NCBI GenBank assembly: GCA_945861065.1
Contig: CAMASI010000006.1
Coordinates: 19,377-83,376 of the forward strand
Length of the DNA: 64,000 bases
Direction of reading: 5' to 3'
Source of the DNA: Klebsiella pneumoniae
Lineage (GTDB): Bacteria; Myxococcota_A; UBA796; GCA-2862545
This document shows positions 28,255-37,386 of the stretch, in pieces (position 1 is the stretch's first letter; every line of letters starts with the position of its first letter). The notes beneath the pieces were generated by a model. It saw nothing but the letters and a program-made list of their open reading frames with translations. It ran no database searches and was not told the origin of the DNA. Position numbers and translations under genes: made by a program.

Positions 28255-29748
28255 GTGCGCCCGACCCCGTCGCCCTCAACCGGGTGGGTGACCCTTGCCA
28301 TGGTAGGTTGTTCGACGCCTGGACCGGTCGATGGTCGCGGGCGAACCGTGCTTTTGCTCACACTCGACACACTTCGTGAGGATTTCGTCGGGCCACAAGA
28401 TGGCATGCCATCGTCACTCACGCCCCACCTTGACCGCTTGCCCGGCACTCGATTTGGCGACGCCACTACGGCCGCCCCCCTCACCTTGCCCGCCCACGTA
28501 TCGATGCTGACGGGACAACAGCCGAATGTGCATGGCGTATTGCGAAACAACCGCGTGTTGGACCCGCAGATGCCCGTTGTCACTTCCATGCTGGCGGAGG
28601 ACGGGTTTCGAACCGCAGCTTTCGTTTCGTCAGCCGTATTGTCCCCAGTCCACGGCCTGAACCGTGGATTCGCCCGCTATGTCGCTCCCGAGGACGAACG
28701 ACAACCCGGAGCTCAGACGGTCAAATCGGCACTGCAATGGGTCGAGCAGCAGCCGCCAGCCGCGAGCCTGTTCTTATGGGTCCACTTGTACGACACGCAT
28801 GCCCCAACCCACGTGGGCAAGGCCCGCGCACCCGATTTGCCCTCTCCCTGTGTTTGGTCCGCTCATCCGACGGCGGCTCGTCTCGGAACAGGGAATCCGT
28901 TTCGCGCGAACGCCGCACCCCTCCCGCCGACGGAGGCCTGCGTTCGATCTCGTGCCGCCGACATAGAGGGGTACGCGGCTGCGGTTCGGAACCTCGACGA
29001 CGCAGTAGGCGTTTTGGTCGACGGCCTGAAGGCCCTAGACCGCTTTGACGCCGCGGTTGTTGCCGCCGACCATGGCGAGAGCCTCGTCGAGCACCAGATG
29101 TTCAGCAGCCACCAATTCAGCTTGTACGAGCCGGTGCAACAAATTCCGCTGTGGGTGGTCGCCCCCGGAGGGCAACAGGGCCGTTCCGACGTGCCGGTGA
29201 CGCTCACACGCGTAGCCCCGACCTTGCTCGACCTTGCAGGTGCCGCCCCTAGGCCGGATTGGCCGCCCTCCTTGCGCGACGCAACGCCCTCCGCGAACCG
29301 AATCATGGTCGGCCCTGCGCCGGCCGAGCGCGGAGACGTCCCCCGGCCGAATGCGCTGCAGGCGACCGCCCGCACGGGGTCGCTCGTCGTGTTGGTGGAC
29401 GACCGCGACCACGTTGAACGCTACGACCTTGAACGAGACCCACAACAACGAGCGCCTTGTATGACGCAACCGGAGCAGGAGCGGATGCGAGCGCGTATCG
29501 TCGCTTCGCTCGCTCCGAACCCTCTCGACGGCACCCGGTGGATCGGAAAGCTGCCAGGTGTAGACAAAGCCGACCCCACCGCCGCGCTGCTGCAACCCGG
29601 CGTGCTGGGCCAAACCTGTGGTGACGTGACGGCGTGGGACGAGCTTTTCGTCGTGGCTAGCAACGCCCTCGTGGTCAACAGCCCCGCCGCGAGTCTCGAC
29701 GACGACGCGACGCGAGAGGTGCTTACTGCCCTCGGCTACGAAGAATGA
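28255..29748 (+). CDS. Alkaline-phosphatase-superfamily (sulfatase-like) lipoprotein with a Thr nucleophile motif
   Basis: 497 residues from a GTG with GGGAGGA upstream; lipoprotein signal WVTLAMVGC with Cys19. The sulfatase fold is clear: LLTLDTLREDFVG for the metal-binding Asp, then TTAAPLTLPAHVSMLTG (71-87), DTHAPTH, and ADHGESLVEH for further metal ligands. The formylglycine motif C-x-P-S-R is replaced by T-L-P-A-H (77-81), so Thr77 would be the nucleophile, as in phosphonate or phosphate hydrolases of this superfamily. A true sulfate ester hydrolase is therefore less likely. It lies on the opposite strand to a canonical sulfatase at 34546-36069. Confidence 0.82.
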   Translation: MRPTPSPSTGWVTLAMVGCSTPGPVDGRGRTVLLLTLDTLREDFVGPQDGMPSSLTPHLDRLPGTRFGDATTAAPLTLPAHVSMLTGQQPNVHGVLRNNRVLDPQMPVVTSMLAEDGFRTAAFVSSAVLSPVHGLNRGFARYVAPEDERQPGAQTVKSALQWVEQQPPAASLFLWVHLYDTHAPTHVGKARAPDLPSPCVWSAHPTAARLGTGNPFRANAAPLPPTEACVRSRAADIEGYAAAVRNLDDAVGVLVDGLKALDRFDAAVVAADHGESLVEHQMFSSHQFSLYEPVQQIPLWVVAPGGQQGRSDVPVTLTRVAPTLLDLAGAAPRPDWPPSLRDATPSANRIMVGPAPAERGDVPRPNALQATARTGSLVVLVDDRDHVERYDLERDPQQRAPCMTQPEQERMRARIVASLAPNPLDGTRWIGKLPGVDKADPTAALLQPGVLGQTCGDVTAWDELFVVASNALVVNSPAASLDDDATREVLTALGYEE

Positions 29749-29772
29749 GCCGAGCGGACGCGGGCTGCCGGA

Positions 29773-30243
29773 TCAGTAACCATAGTAGTCGGGCGTCCAA
29801 GAGTGCCACCACCAGGTGATGTAGGCCAGAACGAAATTCGTGCTGAAGGTCATCAAGAAGATCGGGCCGACCAACACCAGGAAGATGAGCGGGACGTGCA
29901 GGGTTTGGAGGTTCGGTCGATACCAAGGTACGGGCGCGAAGTCTTTCCGAACCCGTGCAACCGCCTCGGCGACCGTGACCCCGACCATCTGGCCGCCGCG
30001 GGTAGATACGCCGATCTCGGGAATGTCCACATCTGTCCAAGGCCCGGTGCCTACCAGGAACTGTCCACAAGGGCAATCCGCGACGATGGGCGGAAGCGCT
30101 CCTCGCAGGGCGCGCGCCAACGTCGCCCAACGTTCAGCGACCGCATGTCCGCTCGGCCTGCGAGACCCGCCCGGTGTGACGACAACGACCGAATCGGGCT
30201 CGCGTCGCTCCAGGCGAAAGCAGGTCGGGCACGTCAGGTCCAT
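29773..30243 (-). CDS. Zinc-ribbon-like membrane protein, unknown
   Basis: 156 residues from an ATG at 30243; a longer open frame continues upstream into the neighbouring gene and is rejected. It has two Cys pairs, CPTC near the N-terminus and CPCG at about residue 60, which could make a zinc ribbon. Two membrane helices near the C-terminus (LIFLVLVGPIFLMTF and FVLAYITWWW) then end WTPDYYGY. It overlaps the end of the upstream 476-residue protein by 10 bases and is the last gene of the minus-strand run that starts with the sulfatase. Confidence 0.65.
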   Translation of the reverse strand: MDLTCPTCFRLERREPDSVVVVTPGGSRRPSGHAVAERWATLARALRGALPPIVADCPCGQFLVGTGPWTDVDIPEIGVSTRGGQMVGVTVAEAVARVRKDFAPVPWYRPNLQTLHVPLIFLVLVGPIFLMTFSTNFVLAYITWWWHSWTPDYYGY

Positions 30244-31664
30244 GCGCCCAGCGCCTCTGCAACGGCGGCGCCCTCGTCGCCTGTCCAACCCACAGCAGGC
30301 GGCCCACCACTGGTTGCCCACCAAGCCAACAACTCGGAAGCGACCGGCACGCACACGACACGGCGCCTCGCGTCCAGAAGCAGGAACGGCGTGGCGGCCC
30401 GTACTTCCGGCGGTGCTTCCTCGATCCACCACAACTCGCCGCGAAGTTCGCCCTGGCCAACCAGGACGCGCCACAAACCATCGCACCGTTCGGCGAGCGG
30501 CTCAAGAGCGGCATGATCGGTGCGTTCGCGTTTCGTGACGCCACGTAGGACGCGTGAGGTGACGAAGCCGGCCTCGGCCGCCACCCGCACGAGCGCTACG
30601 ATTGTCGAAGCTGCGGTCCCGCCCAGACGTTCCGAGGCCACCAGCATGTCGGCCGAGGCCTGATCGCCGAGCGCCGCTGCTTTGACCAACAACGTTGTGG
30701 CTTCCGGCATCCGCTGGTCGCCGGCGACTTTGCTGACGAGTGCGGCGATCGCTCCAGGAGCCGCCGATCCCAGTGCCGCTTCTGCCGCCTGAACCGCGCG
30801 CCACCCACGATGAAATCCTTGAATGGCGGCGTCGATCGCCTCGGACTCACCGGACTGAAGGGCCTCCACCAAGGCGCCTTCGATTGCGAGGAAATCCGTA
30901 CGAGGCGGCGGCGCCGCACCCGGCTCGCGCGGAACTCGGGGGGGCCGTTCGGGCCGTTCGGCTCTCATACGCTCTGGCGCACCGTCGTCTGATTTCGGTA
31001 AATCCAGCGATTTGCGCAGATCCGCGGCGAGTGCGGCAAGCTGCCCTTCGCGCGTCTCGGCTGGTCCGGCGATCGCGGCCTCCAATCGGAGCCAAGAACG
31101 CAACACAACCGACTCGGGATCCCGGCCCCTCGGAGCCGCCACAAGCGCGTCTGCCCAGCGCCCCGTGAGCGCGAGCTCGCGCGCCTTTCGGGGTCCATCG
31201 CCGCCCCCACCTTGTGCCGGGTGCGAGGGACGGGCTTCGCGGAAATCCGGCGGCTCCCGAGTGTCGTTGAAGCGGGGTTCGCGAGGGCGCTCCGGACGGG
31301 GCCCGCGTTCGTCCCGAACAGGACGTGCATTGCGTTCGTTCCGGTCAGCCCCGGGTGCTGGACGGTACGGTGGCGGTTCTTCGCCCATACCGACCAGCAG
31401 CGCCCGCGCTTCACGGCGTTGCAGTTCAGCAACACCAGAGTCGTCGCACATCCGCACCAACTGGCGCGCTTCGCTGGTCGCTTTTTCTTTGTCGTTCAGC
31501 AAGAAATACAGGCGCGCCGCAGCGTGTGTGGCCTCACGGATCGCCCCGGCGTTGCCCAGTGCGCCGTACCGCGCCTTCAGAACGTCAGAAAGCAGCGCCT
31601 TGCGAGCGCGCGCGTCCTCAGCGCCAGCAAGTTGATCGGACCAAGTTGAAAATGCGGGCGCCAC
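30234..31664 (-). CDS. Helical protein with a charged Arg/Pro linker, unknown
   Basis: 476 residues from a GTG at 31664 with GGAGG five bases upstream; the open frame continues upstream, but this start avoids most of the overlap with the beta-helix gene. Residues about 1-95 are helical with TPR-like character (ARLYFLLNDKEKATSEARQL). Residues about 95-155 form a low-complexity basic/Pro-rich linker (RPERPREPR). The C-terminal part has Ala-rich helical repeats and a final beta-rich stretch (FLLLDARRRVVCVPV). No enzyme motif or signal peptide is seen. It may be a cytoplasmic scaffold partner of the operon. Confidence 0.6.
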   Translation of the reverse strand: MAPAFSTWSDQLAGAEDARARKALLSDVLKARYGALGNAGAIREATHAAARLYFLLNDKEKATSEARQLVRMCDDSGVAELQRREARALLVGMGEEPPPYRPAPGADRNERNARPVRDERGPRPERPREPRFNDTREPPDFREARPSHPAQGGGGDGPRKARELALTGRWADALVAAPRGRDPESVVLRSWLRLEAAIAGPAETREGQLAALAADLRKSLDLPKSDDGAPERMRAERPERPPRVPREPGAAPPPRTDFLAIEGALVEALQSGESEAIDAAIQGFHRGWRAVQAAEAALGSAAPGAIAALVSKVAGDQRMPEATTLLVKAAALGDQASADMLVASERLGGTAASTIVALVRVAAEAGFVTSRVLRGVTKRERTDHAALEPLAERCDGLWRVLVGQGELRGELWWIEEAPPEVRAATPFLLLDARRRVVCVPVASELLAWWATSGGPPAVGWTGDEGAAVAEALGAWT

Positions 31665-33832
31665 AGCGACCTCCGTGTGGGGCCGCGCCGCATAAGCAGG
31701 ATCGGAGCCCATGGCACCGCAAGCCAACCCATCGGGGGTCCGACGGTTTGACAGCTGCAGCCGCCTCCTCCTTCCAAGAAGTTCGTGGCCACCTCACCGT
31801 TGCAGTTGCCGTCGATGTCATCCCCCCCTGGATCGGTCGCGCCCGGAAACACGGCGGCATTGATATCGTCACAATCCACACCCCCGCAGGGCACAGCGTT
31901 CCGGCCGTCCCCGTCTACGTCACAGAGGTCCTCGCCGTCGCAATCCTGGTCCACGCCGTCATACGGCACCTCAGCCGCGCCGGGGTGTGACGCCGGGTCA
32001 AATGGCAGGCAATCGTCGGCCACGAATCCGTCGCCGTCTGTGTCGAGGGCCCCAACGCCAAAAACTCCGATATCTCCGATTAGGCCGTTGCTATCGGTCC
32101 TTGTCGGGTCCCCTGCGCCCACGGCGGCCGAGTCACCCAACAGAAACAAATCGCTTGTACAATCCCCCGGAACGTAGGCGACGAGTCCAGGGTCCGTATC
32201 CACGAGTTCCCCCGGCAATTCCAGTCCCGTACTGCCAGACCACAGGTTGTAGCCGCCGCTGAGGTTGAGCCCAGGGCCCGTATTTGTCACGCCTCCATTG
32301 CCATGGACGAGGTTGTTCACAAACACCAAGGAAGCGGACTGCGCGCCCACACTCGCAGCCAGCGCCTCTCCCAGAAAATCATTGTCAGCGACCTCGACGA
32401 TTGAGTCGGGGAGACCGTCCAGCAGCACCGTCGCCGACTGATTCCCACCGATGTTGCCCAGGAATACCGTTTCCGCGATCGTGCCGCCAGCCGGACGTAC
32501 CAAAGAGATCACGCCCGTCGACGCCCCAACAATATTGTTGCACCAAGACCCGTTGCGAATCAACACCGTCGACGCCTCCACCGAGGACACGATTGAGCCC
32601 AACGATGCGTTGTCCTCCAACCGCCCGCCGGTCCACAGGAGGGCCCCACCGATAACCATGGCGACGGCAGCGTCGTTCGCATTCGAGAGTGTCACGGTCA
32701 CATTGCTTGCGACGAGGTCGCCGTTGTCAACATAGAACGCGCCCCCACTCAGCGCGACGAACGTAGACACCGTCAAATCCGTCAAAACGGCGTTTCCATC
32801 GCTCACGGAGATGGCACCCCCAGCACCTACCGTCAGGCCACCACTCCACGAGCCCCCCACCACGTCGAGGTTCCCCTCCGCAACCCAAACGGCGCCACCG
32901 CTGATGAAGGAGAAAGGCGCGTACGCTGAGCTCGCCCCAATCGTGACGCGTTCGAGGTGCACATCCACGCCGATGCCGGCCACCGACCCGCCGGACACCA
33001 GCGCGGAGGCCCCCAGCAGGCTGCTGTCGGTGACGGATAAGCTCCCGCCGACACCATTGGCATCGTCCACATAGATCGCCCCGCCGTACACGACGGCCTG
33101 ATTGTCCTCGAAGCTGGATTCCGACACGAAAACGTCGGCGCCCGACGCGAAAATGCTCCCACCGGAGAAGCTCTCCGAGGCCGTGGACGTCGTCCCGGTC
33201 AGCGTCAATGAGGTCTTGCGATCCAAGGCAAACGACGCGATATCGCCCCCGCTCAGCGCGCCGTTGGCAACAAATTGCGTGTTCGAAAATTCGGCATCCA
33301 CGTCCACCAAGAGGACGGCGCCACTGGTGTTGCCCTCGAAGACGCACGCGCTCGTGTTGAGCGTGCCGCCCTCCTGGCTGATGACAGGCGTACCGGACAG
33401 CCCAAACCAAGAACCTTCGACCCCGTCCAAGGTGACGAGCGTTCCAAAGGCACGAATTCCGGCTCCATCGCCCGGCACCAACGCAACGTCCACCACGGTG
33501 AGTTCGCCCAGTTCTGCCCAAACGCCCACGTCGTCGACCAAATCCAACGGGGCGCCTACGTCCGCTCCTTGCAGGGTCACGGACCTCAGCGTCACGATTG
33601 AATTCAACAACTTGAGCGTAGGGAGCAGGGGCCTGGTGTTCCCACCTTCGATCGTGAGGTCTTTGGCGATCGCCACGATTTTCGTGTCTAGGGTCCTGAC
33701 GTAGTCGTCGGCAACAACAATCGTGTCCCCGTCGGCAGCCAAGCCGACGACCTTCGCCAAGCCATCGCCGTTCGCCGCTGGCACATCCCAAGTCGTGCCC
33801 CAAGCTCGAACCGCGACAAGGACGACGGTCAC
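31577..33832 (-). CDS. Secreted beta-helix protein with MopE metal-binding motifs and MYXO-CTERM-like tail
   Basis: 751 residues from a GTG with GGAGG upstream; N-terminus MTVVLVAVRAWG is a possible signal. Residues about 20-590 are a parallel beta-helix of the polymorphic-membrane-protein style, with many GG(A/S)xxV turns such as FSGGSIFASGADVF and NGVGGSLSVTDSSL. Residues about 595-680 hold two MopE-type Asp-rich repeats (DTDGDGF, DQDCDGEDLCDVDGDG, DIDGNCNGE). Then GGGGCSC, a hydrophobic segment (MGWLAVPWAPILLM) and RR resemble a MYXO-CTERM sorting signal. About 30 more residues follow before the stop, overlapping the next gene. Confidence 0.82.
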   Translation of the reverse strand: MTVVLVAVRAWGTTWDVPAANGDGLAKVVGLAADGDTIVVADDYVRTLDTKIVAIAKDLTIEGGNTRPLLPTLKLLNSIVTLRSVTLQGADVGAPLDLVDDVGVWAELGELTVVDVALVPGDGAGIRAFGTLVTLDGVEGSWFGLSGTPVISQEGGTLNTSACVFEGNTSGAVLLVDVDAEFSNTQFVANGALSGGDIASFALDRKTSLTLTGTTSTASESFSGGSIFASGADVFVSESSFEDNQAVVYGGAIYVDDANGVGGSLSVTDSSLLGASALVSGGSVAGIGVDVHLERVTIGASSAYAPFSFISGGAVWVAEGNLDVVGGSWSGGLTVGAGGAISVSDGNAVLTDLTVSTFVALSGGAFYVDNGDLVASNVTVTLSNANDAAVAMVIGGALLWTGGRLEDNASLGSIVSSVEASTVLIRNGSWCNNIVGASTGVISLVRPAGGTIAETVFLGNIGGNQSATVLLDGLPDSIVEVADNDFLGEALAASVGAQSASLVFVNNLVHGNGGVTNTGPGLNLSGGYNLWSGSTGLELPGELVDTDPGLVAYVPGDCTSDLFLLGDSAAVGAGDPTRTDSNGLIGDIGVFGVGALDTDGDGFVADDCLPFDPASHPGAAEVPYDGVDQDCDGEDLCDVDGDGRNAVPCGGVDCDDINAAVFPGATDPGGDDIDGNCNGEVATNFLEGGGGCSCQTVGPPMGWLAVPWAPILLMRRGPTRRSLWRPHFQLGPINLLALRTRALARRCFLTF

Positions 33833-34539
33833 TGCCTCCGCCTGGGGGCCGGCGTCAAGGTCGTTTTGTCCACGACGTCTTCCGGCGCCCCGAGCAGCCG
33901 CGCGACTATGGTCTTGATCACGTTGAAATGACCCGACAGTTCTAATGCCGTGTACTCACGTCCCCCGAACTGGACCAGCGCCAGATCCGGCCTGCTCGCT
34001 TGCCGCACCACCCGATCCGCCACAAGCTGACTCTGGTGGGCGTATTGGGCAATCTCCCGGAGTTGGGGCCAATCGTCCGGCCCTGCCGTGGGCGCAATGG
34101 CGTCGAGCATCCGGCGGATCGTTTCGGGTCGACGGCCGTCGCGTTCATTCTCGAGCGCCAACGCACAGAGAACTACGGCAAGTGTGTCCGCTCCGAGCGC
34201 CAGTTCCGTGGCGCGTTTCTTGGCCTCCTCTTCTAGCCGCCACCAGTACGCGCTGTCGTCGTCTTCGGCGATGGACAACAAATAGTAGGCCAACGCGCAA
34301 GGCACGAGCACAACCGCACTCCCCATCGCGATGAGTAACGCCCTGCCCAGGCCGCCACGGCGCATTTCGCCGAGCCGCTCCCACCACGCCTCTCCGACAA
34401 TAAATCGGCGTGCCAGCTCCACATCTGCGAACTGGTAGATGGTCCAGATCGCACTGAGAATGACCATTGCGGTCGCAACGTAGGTGAAACGCCGCGCGAG
34501 TTCCTTACCGTCCACAAAGACTCCGAGCCTGATCGGCAT
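33829..34539 (-). CDS. Two-helix membrane protein with a helical cytoplasmic or periplasmic domain, unknown
   Basis: 236 residues. Two membrane helices (about residues 20-40 and 65-90: VATAMVILSAIWTIYQF and ALLIAMGSAVVLVPCALAYYLL) are followed by a soluble helical domain. In that domain the stretch YWWRLEEEAKKRATEL opens the region and VVDKTTLTPAPRRRQ ends it. No family is recognised. It overlaps the downstream beta-helix gene by 4 bases and follows the sulfatase by 6 bases, so cotranscription with both is very likely. Confidence 0.65.
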   Translation of the reverse strand: MPIRLGVFVDGKELARRFTYVATAMVILSAIWTIYQFADVELARRFIVGEAWWERLGEMRRGGLGRALLIAMGSAVVLVPCALAYYLLSIAEDDDSAYWWRLEEEAKKRATELALGADTLAVVLCALALENERDGRRPETIRRMLDAIAPTAGPDDWPQLREIAQYAHQSQLVADRVVRQASRPDLALVQFGGREYTALELSGHFNVIKTIVARLLGAPEDVVDKTTLTPAPRRRQ

Positions 34540-34545
34540 AATCCG

Positions 34546-36069
34546 TCAGCCGCCGTCATCCCCTTCGGAGTGGCCGGGAGGGTCTGCCATTGTGGCGAGG
34601 CGAGATCTGCCCCAGACCGGTTCAAGCAGTAGCCCATGGCGGTCAGCCGCCTGCCGAAGGCGCTTTCCCAGCCCGCGTCGACGGTCCAGCAACGACGCGT
34701 CATCCCAACGATTGACGCGTTCGGCCGAGTCGTCTGCCAAGTGAAATAGTGCGTCGTGCTCAGGGACCCCATGGAAGGACCACAACTTGAAGTCCTTTGT
34801 TCGCAGGCCGATCATTGTAGGTGTTTCTGGGTACGCCTTTTCGAAGAAATACTCGTACAACCACTCCGTACGCCATTTGACGGGTTCCACGGCCAATAGC
34901 GGGACCAAGGACTTTCCCGACATCGGTTCGGGGGGGGTCAGGCCGCCGATTTCCAGCAACGTAGGGGCGAGGTCGAGGTTGAGCACCATCTCCTCGGGCT
35001 GTCGGCCCGGTTGTTTCACGACAGGGCTTCGAACGAGCAGCGGGACGCGGATGGACTCTTCGTAGAAACAACGTTTGTCCAGAACACCCCGCTCACCCAT
35101 CATGAACCCGTTGTCCGACGTGAACAACACAGTGGTCTCGTCCAGCCGTCCAGACGCAGCCAGCGCCTCCATCACCCGCCCCACGGATTCATCTACCGCA
35201 AGAAGGGTGCGATGATAGTCCAGGTACCAACTAGCGAAATTTGGCCACCTTCCGCCGTAGGGGGCATGCGCCGAAAACTCTCCAGCGCTGAGGTCGCGGA
35301 GCCACCGAGGCAGATCCGCCAAGTCCTTTTCGCTTGGAGGCTTGGGTGTCGCGGCCCCTTTGAAGGCGTCGCGGTGTCGTTCAGCAGGTTCGTGCGGCGC
35401 ATGTGCCGCTTTGTGTGACAGGACCAGCGCGAAACGTTCGTCCTTGGGAACACGCTTGAGCCATTCCACCGCGAAGTCAGTCAGCAGGTCCGTAATGTAG
35501 CCGGCGACGGGGGTCCGGACGCCATTGACGTCCAGCGCACGGTCTTCCAGGGGGAGGCGGTCAGGGCCCGGGTAAAGGTATTGACCCTGGCCTCGAAAGG
35601 CGACCCAGTGGTCAAAGCCCGGTCGTTGGGTGAGTTTGTCCCCACCCAGATGCCACTTGCCTACAAACGCCGTCTTGAACCCCGCCCGTTGGAGCAGTCG
35701 TGGCCAAGTCACCGCGTCCTCTGCGAGGTCGTCCCGGTTGCCTAGAACACCGTGTTCATGCGCATACAGCCCCGTCCACATCGTTGCACGGCTCGGACAA
35801 CACAATGACGTGGTGACGAAGCTGTTGGCGAACGCAATCCCCTCCCGCGCAAGGCGGTCGAGGTTGGGCGTCGTAAGGAATGGGTGACCCATAAAGCCGA
35901 ACGAGTCGAATCGTTGGTCGTCCGTCACAATGACAACGAGGTCGCGTGGCCGAGCGCCATTAAGCTTCGGTTCGAAAGGGTCCGGAGGCGGTGGCGGCGG
36001 TGGCGGCGGTTGGGCACAAGCGGCGAGGCCGAGAGCGGCTGACGCGAGTAGGCTTCGGCGGGTGGTCAA
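34546..36069 (-). CDS. Type I sulfatase, Tat-exported lipoprotein
   Basis: 507 residues from a TTG at 36069; a TTG seven codons upstream is also possible. The N-terminus MTTRRSLLASAALGLAAC is a Tat-type lipoprotein signal (twin Arg, lipobox Cys18) followed by a poly-Pro stretch. The sulfatase signature C-x-P-S-R is Cys90 to Arg94 (LCCPSRATMWTG), so Cys90 would be converted to formylglycine by a sulfatase-modifying enzyme not seen in this window. Metal ligands include the VTDDQRFDSF Asp pair and the TSDNGFMMGE loop. It should act on sulfated polysaccharides or other esters in the periplasm. It begins a minus-strand run that includes a beta-helix protein. Confidence 0.9.
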   Translation of the reverse strand: MTTRRSLLASAALGLAACAQPPPPPPPPPDPFEPKLNGARPRDLVVIVTDDQRFDSFGFMGHPFLTTPNLDRLAREGIAFANSFVTTSLCCPSRATMWTGLYAHEHGVLGNRDDLAEDAVTWPRLLQRAGFKTAFVGKWHLGGDKLTQRPGFDHWVAFRGQGQYLYPGPDRLPLEDRALDVNGVRTPVAGYITDLLTDFAVEWLKRVPKDERFALVLSHKAAHAPHEPAERHRDAFKGAATPKPPSEKDLADLPRWLRDLSAGEFSAHAPYGGRWPNFASWYLDYHRTLLAVDESVGRVMEALAASGRLDETTVLFTSDNGFMMGERGVLDKRCFYEESIRVPLLVRSPVVKQPGRQPEEMVLNLDLAPTLLEIGGLTPPEPMSGKSLVPLLAVEPVKWRTEWLYEYFFEKAYPETPTMIGLRTKDFKLWSFHGVPEHDALFHLADDSAERVNRWDDASLLDRRRGLGKRLRQAADRHGLLLEPVWGRSRLATMADPPGHSEGDDGG

Positions 36070-36158
36070 AGATGTCCCGGGAACCAACAACAGCTAACCA
36101 GTCCTTTCCGCTGGTTTCGACCTGCGGGTCCAAATCCCGCACCCACTGCGGAGTTCCG

Positions 36159-37061
36159 ATGCGCCTGTTCACACTTGTCCCGCTCGCCACTGCTTGCGCC
36201 CCCACCGATGTAGACGCCTTCCTTGCGGCGCTACCCGACGAGCGCTTGTTGGTGTCGATGCCCACCGCCAGCCCAACGCTCAGGGTCGGCGAGCCCAGCG
36301 AAACCCATGCCGTCACTGCGGAGGTCTCAGGAAGTATGAACCTGCTGATCGAGACCGTTCTTGCCGGTGTGCAGGGCGTGACCGCCTTTGATCCGACTTG
36401 GACGGATGACGCCCATACGCAGGTGCAGTGGGGCCCATGGTCCGATGACGGGGTCGACGGCAGGCTCTTCGCCGTTGATGAAGGTGCAGGAACCTACACA
36501 TGGGGTATCGACGCCAAACCAACGGGGGCCGATGATGAAGCGTGGGTGACCATCGTTGCAGGAGAGTCCACACCTTCGCCGGACGGGGAGTTGGGCACCG
36601 GAACCTTCGCCCTGGATTTCGACGCCATTGGGACCGTCGACGCCGCAGAACTGGCGACGGGCCAGTTTGTGACCACGTACGACAGCACCGCTGGCACGAC
36701 CACGGTCAGCGCTATCCTGGTCGGATTTACGGAGGACGGGTCCAGCGAGCCTGCGGACGCGGCGTACGACTGGGAGCAAACCGATGCCGGTGGTACGATG
36801 GACCTCGCCCTCTTGGCAGACGCCGGCGTCGGCCCGTACCCTGAGCTGATTGTCCTACGGTCGCGGTGGTCCACGACTGGGGAGGGACGAGGCGACGCGC
36901 TCGTGACCGGCGGGGACCTCGGCGCGCTCGTTGTCACAACCACCGACTGCTGGGACGCGAGTTTCTCGACGACCTATTGGGAAGACAACGCGACGCTCAC
37001 CGCCGAAGGCGATTCGGCGTCTTGCGCCTTCCCCACTGCACAGTTCGATCCAGACTTCTAG
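36159..37061 (+). CDS. Lipoprotein of unknown function
   Basis: 300 residues from an ATG at 36159; a longer reading exists but includes the sulfatase promoter region. The lipobox is MRLFTLVPLATAC, Cys13. The mature protein is acidic and beta-rich, with a mid-section rich in Gly/Asp (GELGTGTFALDFDAIGTVDA) and a possible Cys pair (TDCWDAS and SASCAF). No domain is recognised. The 3' end abuts the minus-strand 103-residue gene (5 bases between stops). Confidence 0.7.
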   Translation: MRLFTLVPLATACAPTDVDAFLAALPDERLLVSMPTASPTLRVGEPSETHAVTAEVSGSMNLLIETVLAGVQGVTAFDPTWTDDAHTQVQWGPWSDDGVDGRLFAVDEGAGTYTWGIDAKPTGADDEAWVTIVAGESTPSPDGELGTGTFALDFDAIGTVDAAELATGQFVTTYDSTAGTTTVSAILVGFTEDGSSEPADAAYDWEQTDAGGTMDLALLADAGVGPYPELIVLRSRWSTTGEGRGDALVTGGDLGALVVTTTDCWDASFSTTYWEDNATLTAEGDSASCAFPTAQFDPDF

Positions 37062-37066
37062 ACCGG

Positions 37067-37378
37067 TCAGGGTGCGGGCTGCCCAAGTTGGGGCGGCAGC
37101 GGGAAGTCCGGCATCGGGAAGTCCGGCATCGGAGGTGTTGGTGGTTCCTCAACGAGCGCATCGGCCACGACCCAGCCGTAGCTGTCGCCCTTCTTGACGC
37201 GTACGAGAGCCCCATCGTCGAGAATCACGATCAGGATTTCGCCGGTGCCCAGCATTGGCCCTGGCACCGTTGCGTCAGCGAACCGAATTGTGGGCACGTC
37301 CCGGGCGGCGTACCTGACGGAGCCCGCTGGAATCTCAGCCCACGCGAGGCTGGTGAGGATCAAGAAATAGGCGATCAT
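37067..37378 (-). CDS. Small secreted SH3-like protein
   Basis: 103 residues with signal peptide MIAYFLILTSLAWA. The mature part reads AEIPAGSVRYAARDVPTIRFAD then VLDDGALVRVKKGDSYGWV, like the SH3-type beta barrel of cell-wall-associated proteins, and ends with a Pro-rich tail (PMPDFPMPDFPLPP) with an internal duplicate. Function is inferred only as envelope-associated. It starts 8 bases after the 104-residue gene and is thus probably part of the murG transcript. Confidence 0.55.
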   Translation of the reverse strand: MIAYFLILTSLAWAEIPAGSVRYAARDVPTIRFADATVPGPMLGTGEILIVILDDGALVRVKKGDSYGWVVADALVEEPPTPPMPDFPMPDFPLPPQLGQPAP

Positions 37379-37386
37379 GCGCCCGG

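Noticed and set aside
36075..36150. tRNA-like segment with a T-arm-like GCGGG..CCCGC hairpin just upstream of the lipoprotein gene at 36159
   Set aside because: The 7-base acceptor stem partner is missing, the anticodon-like loop lacks the invariant U33 and purine 37, and the T-loop lacks the usual TTC. It is not a plausible tRNA.
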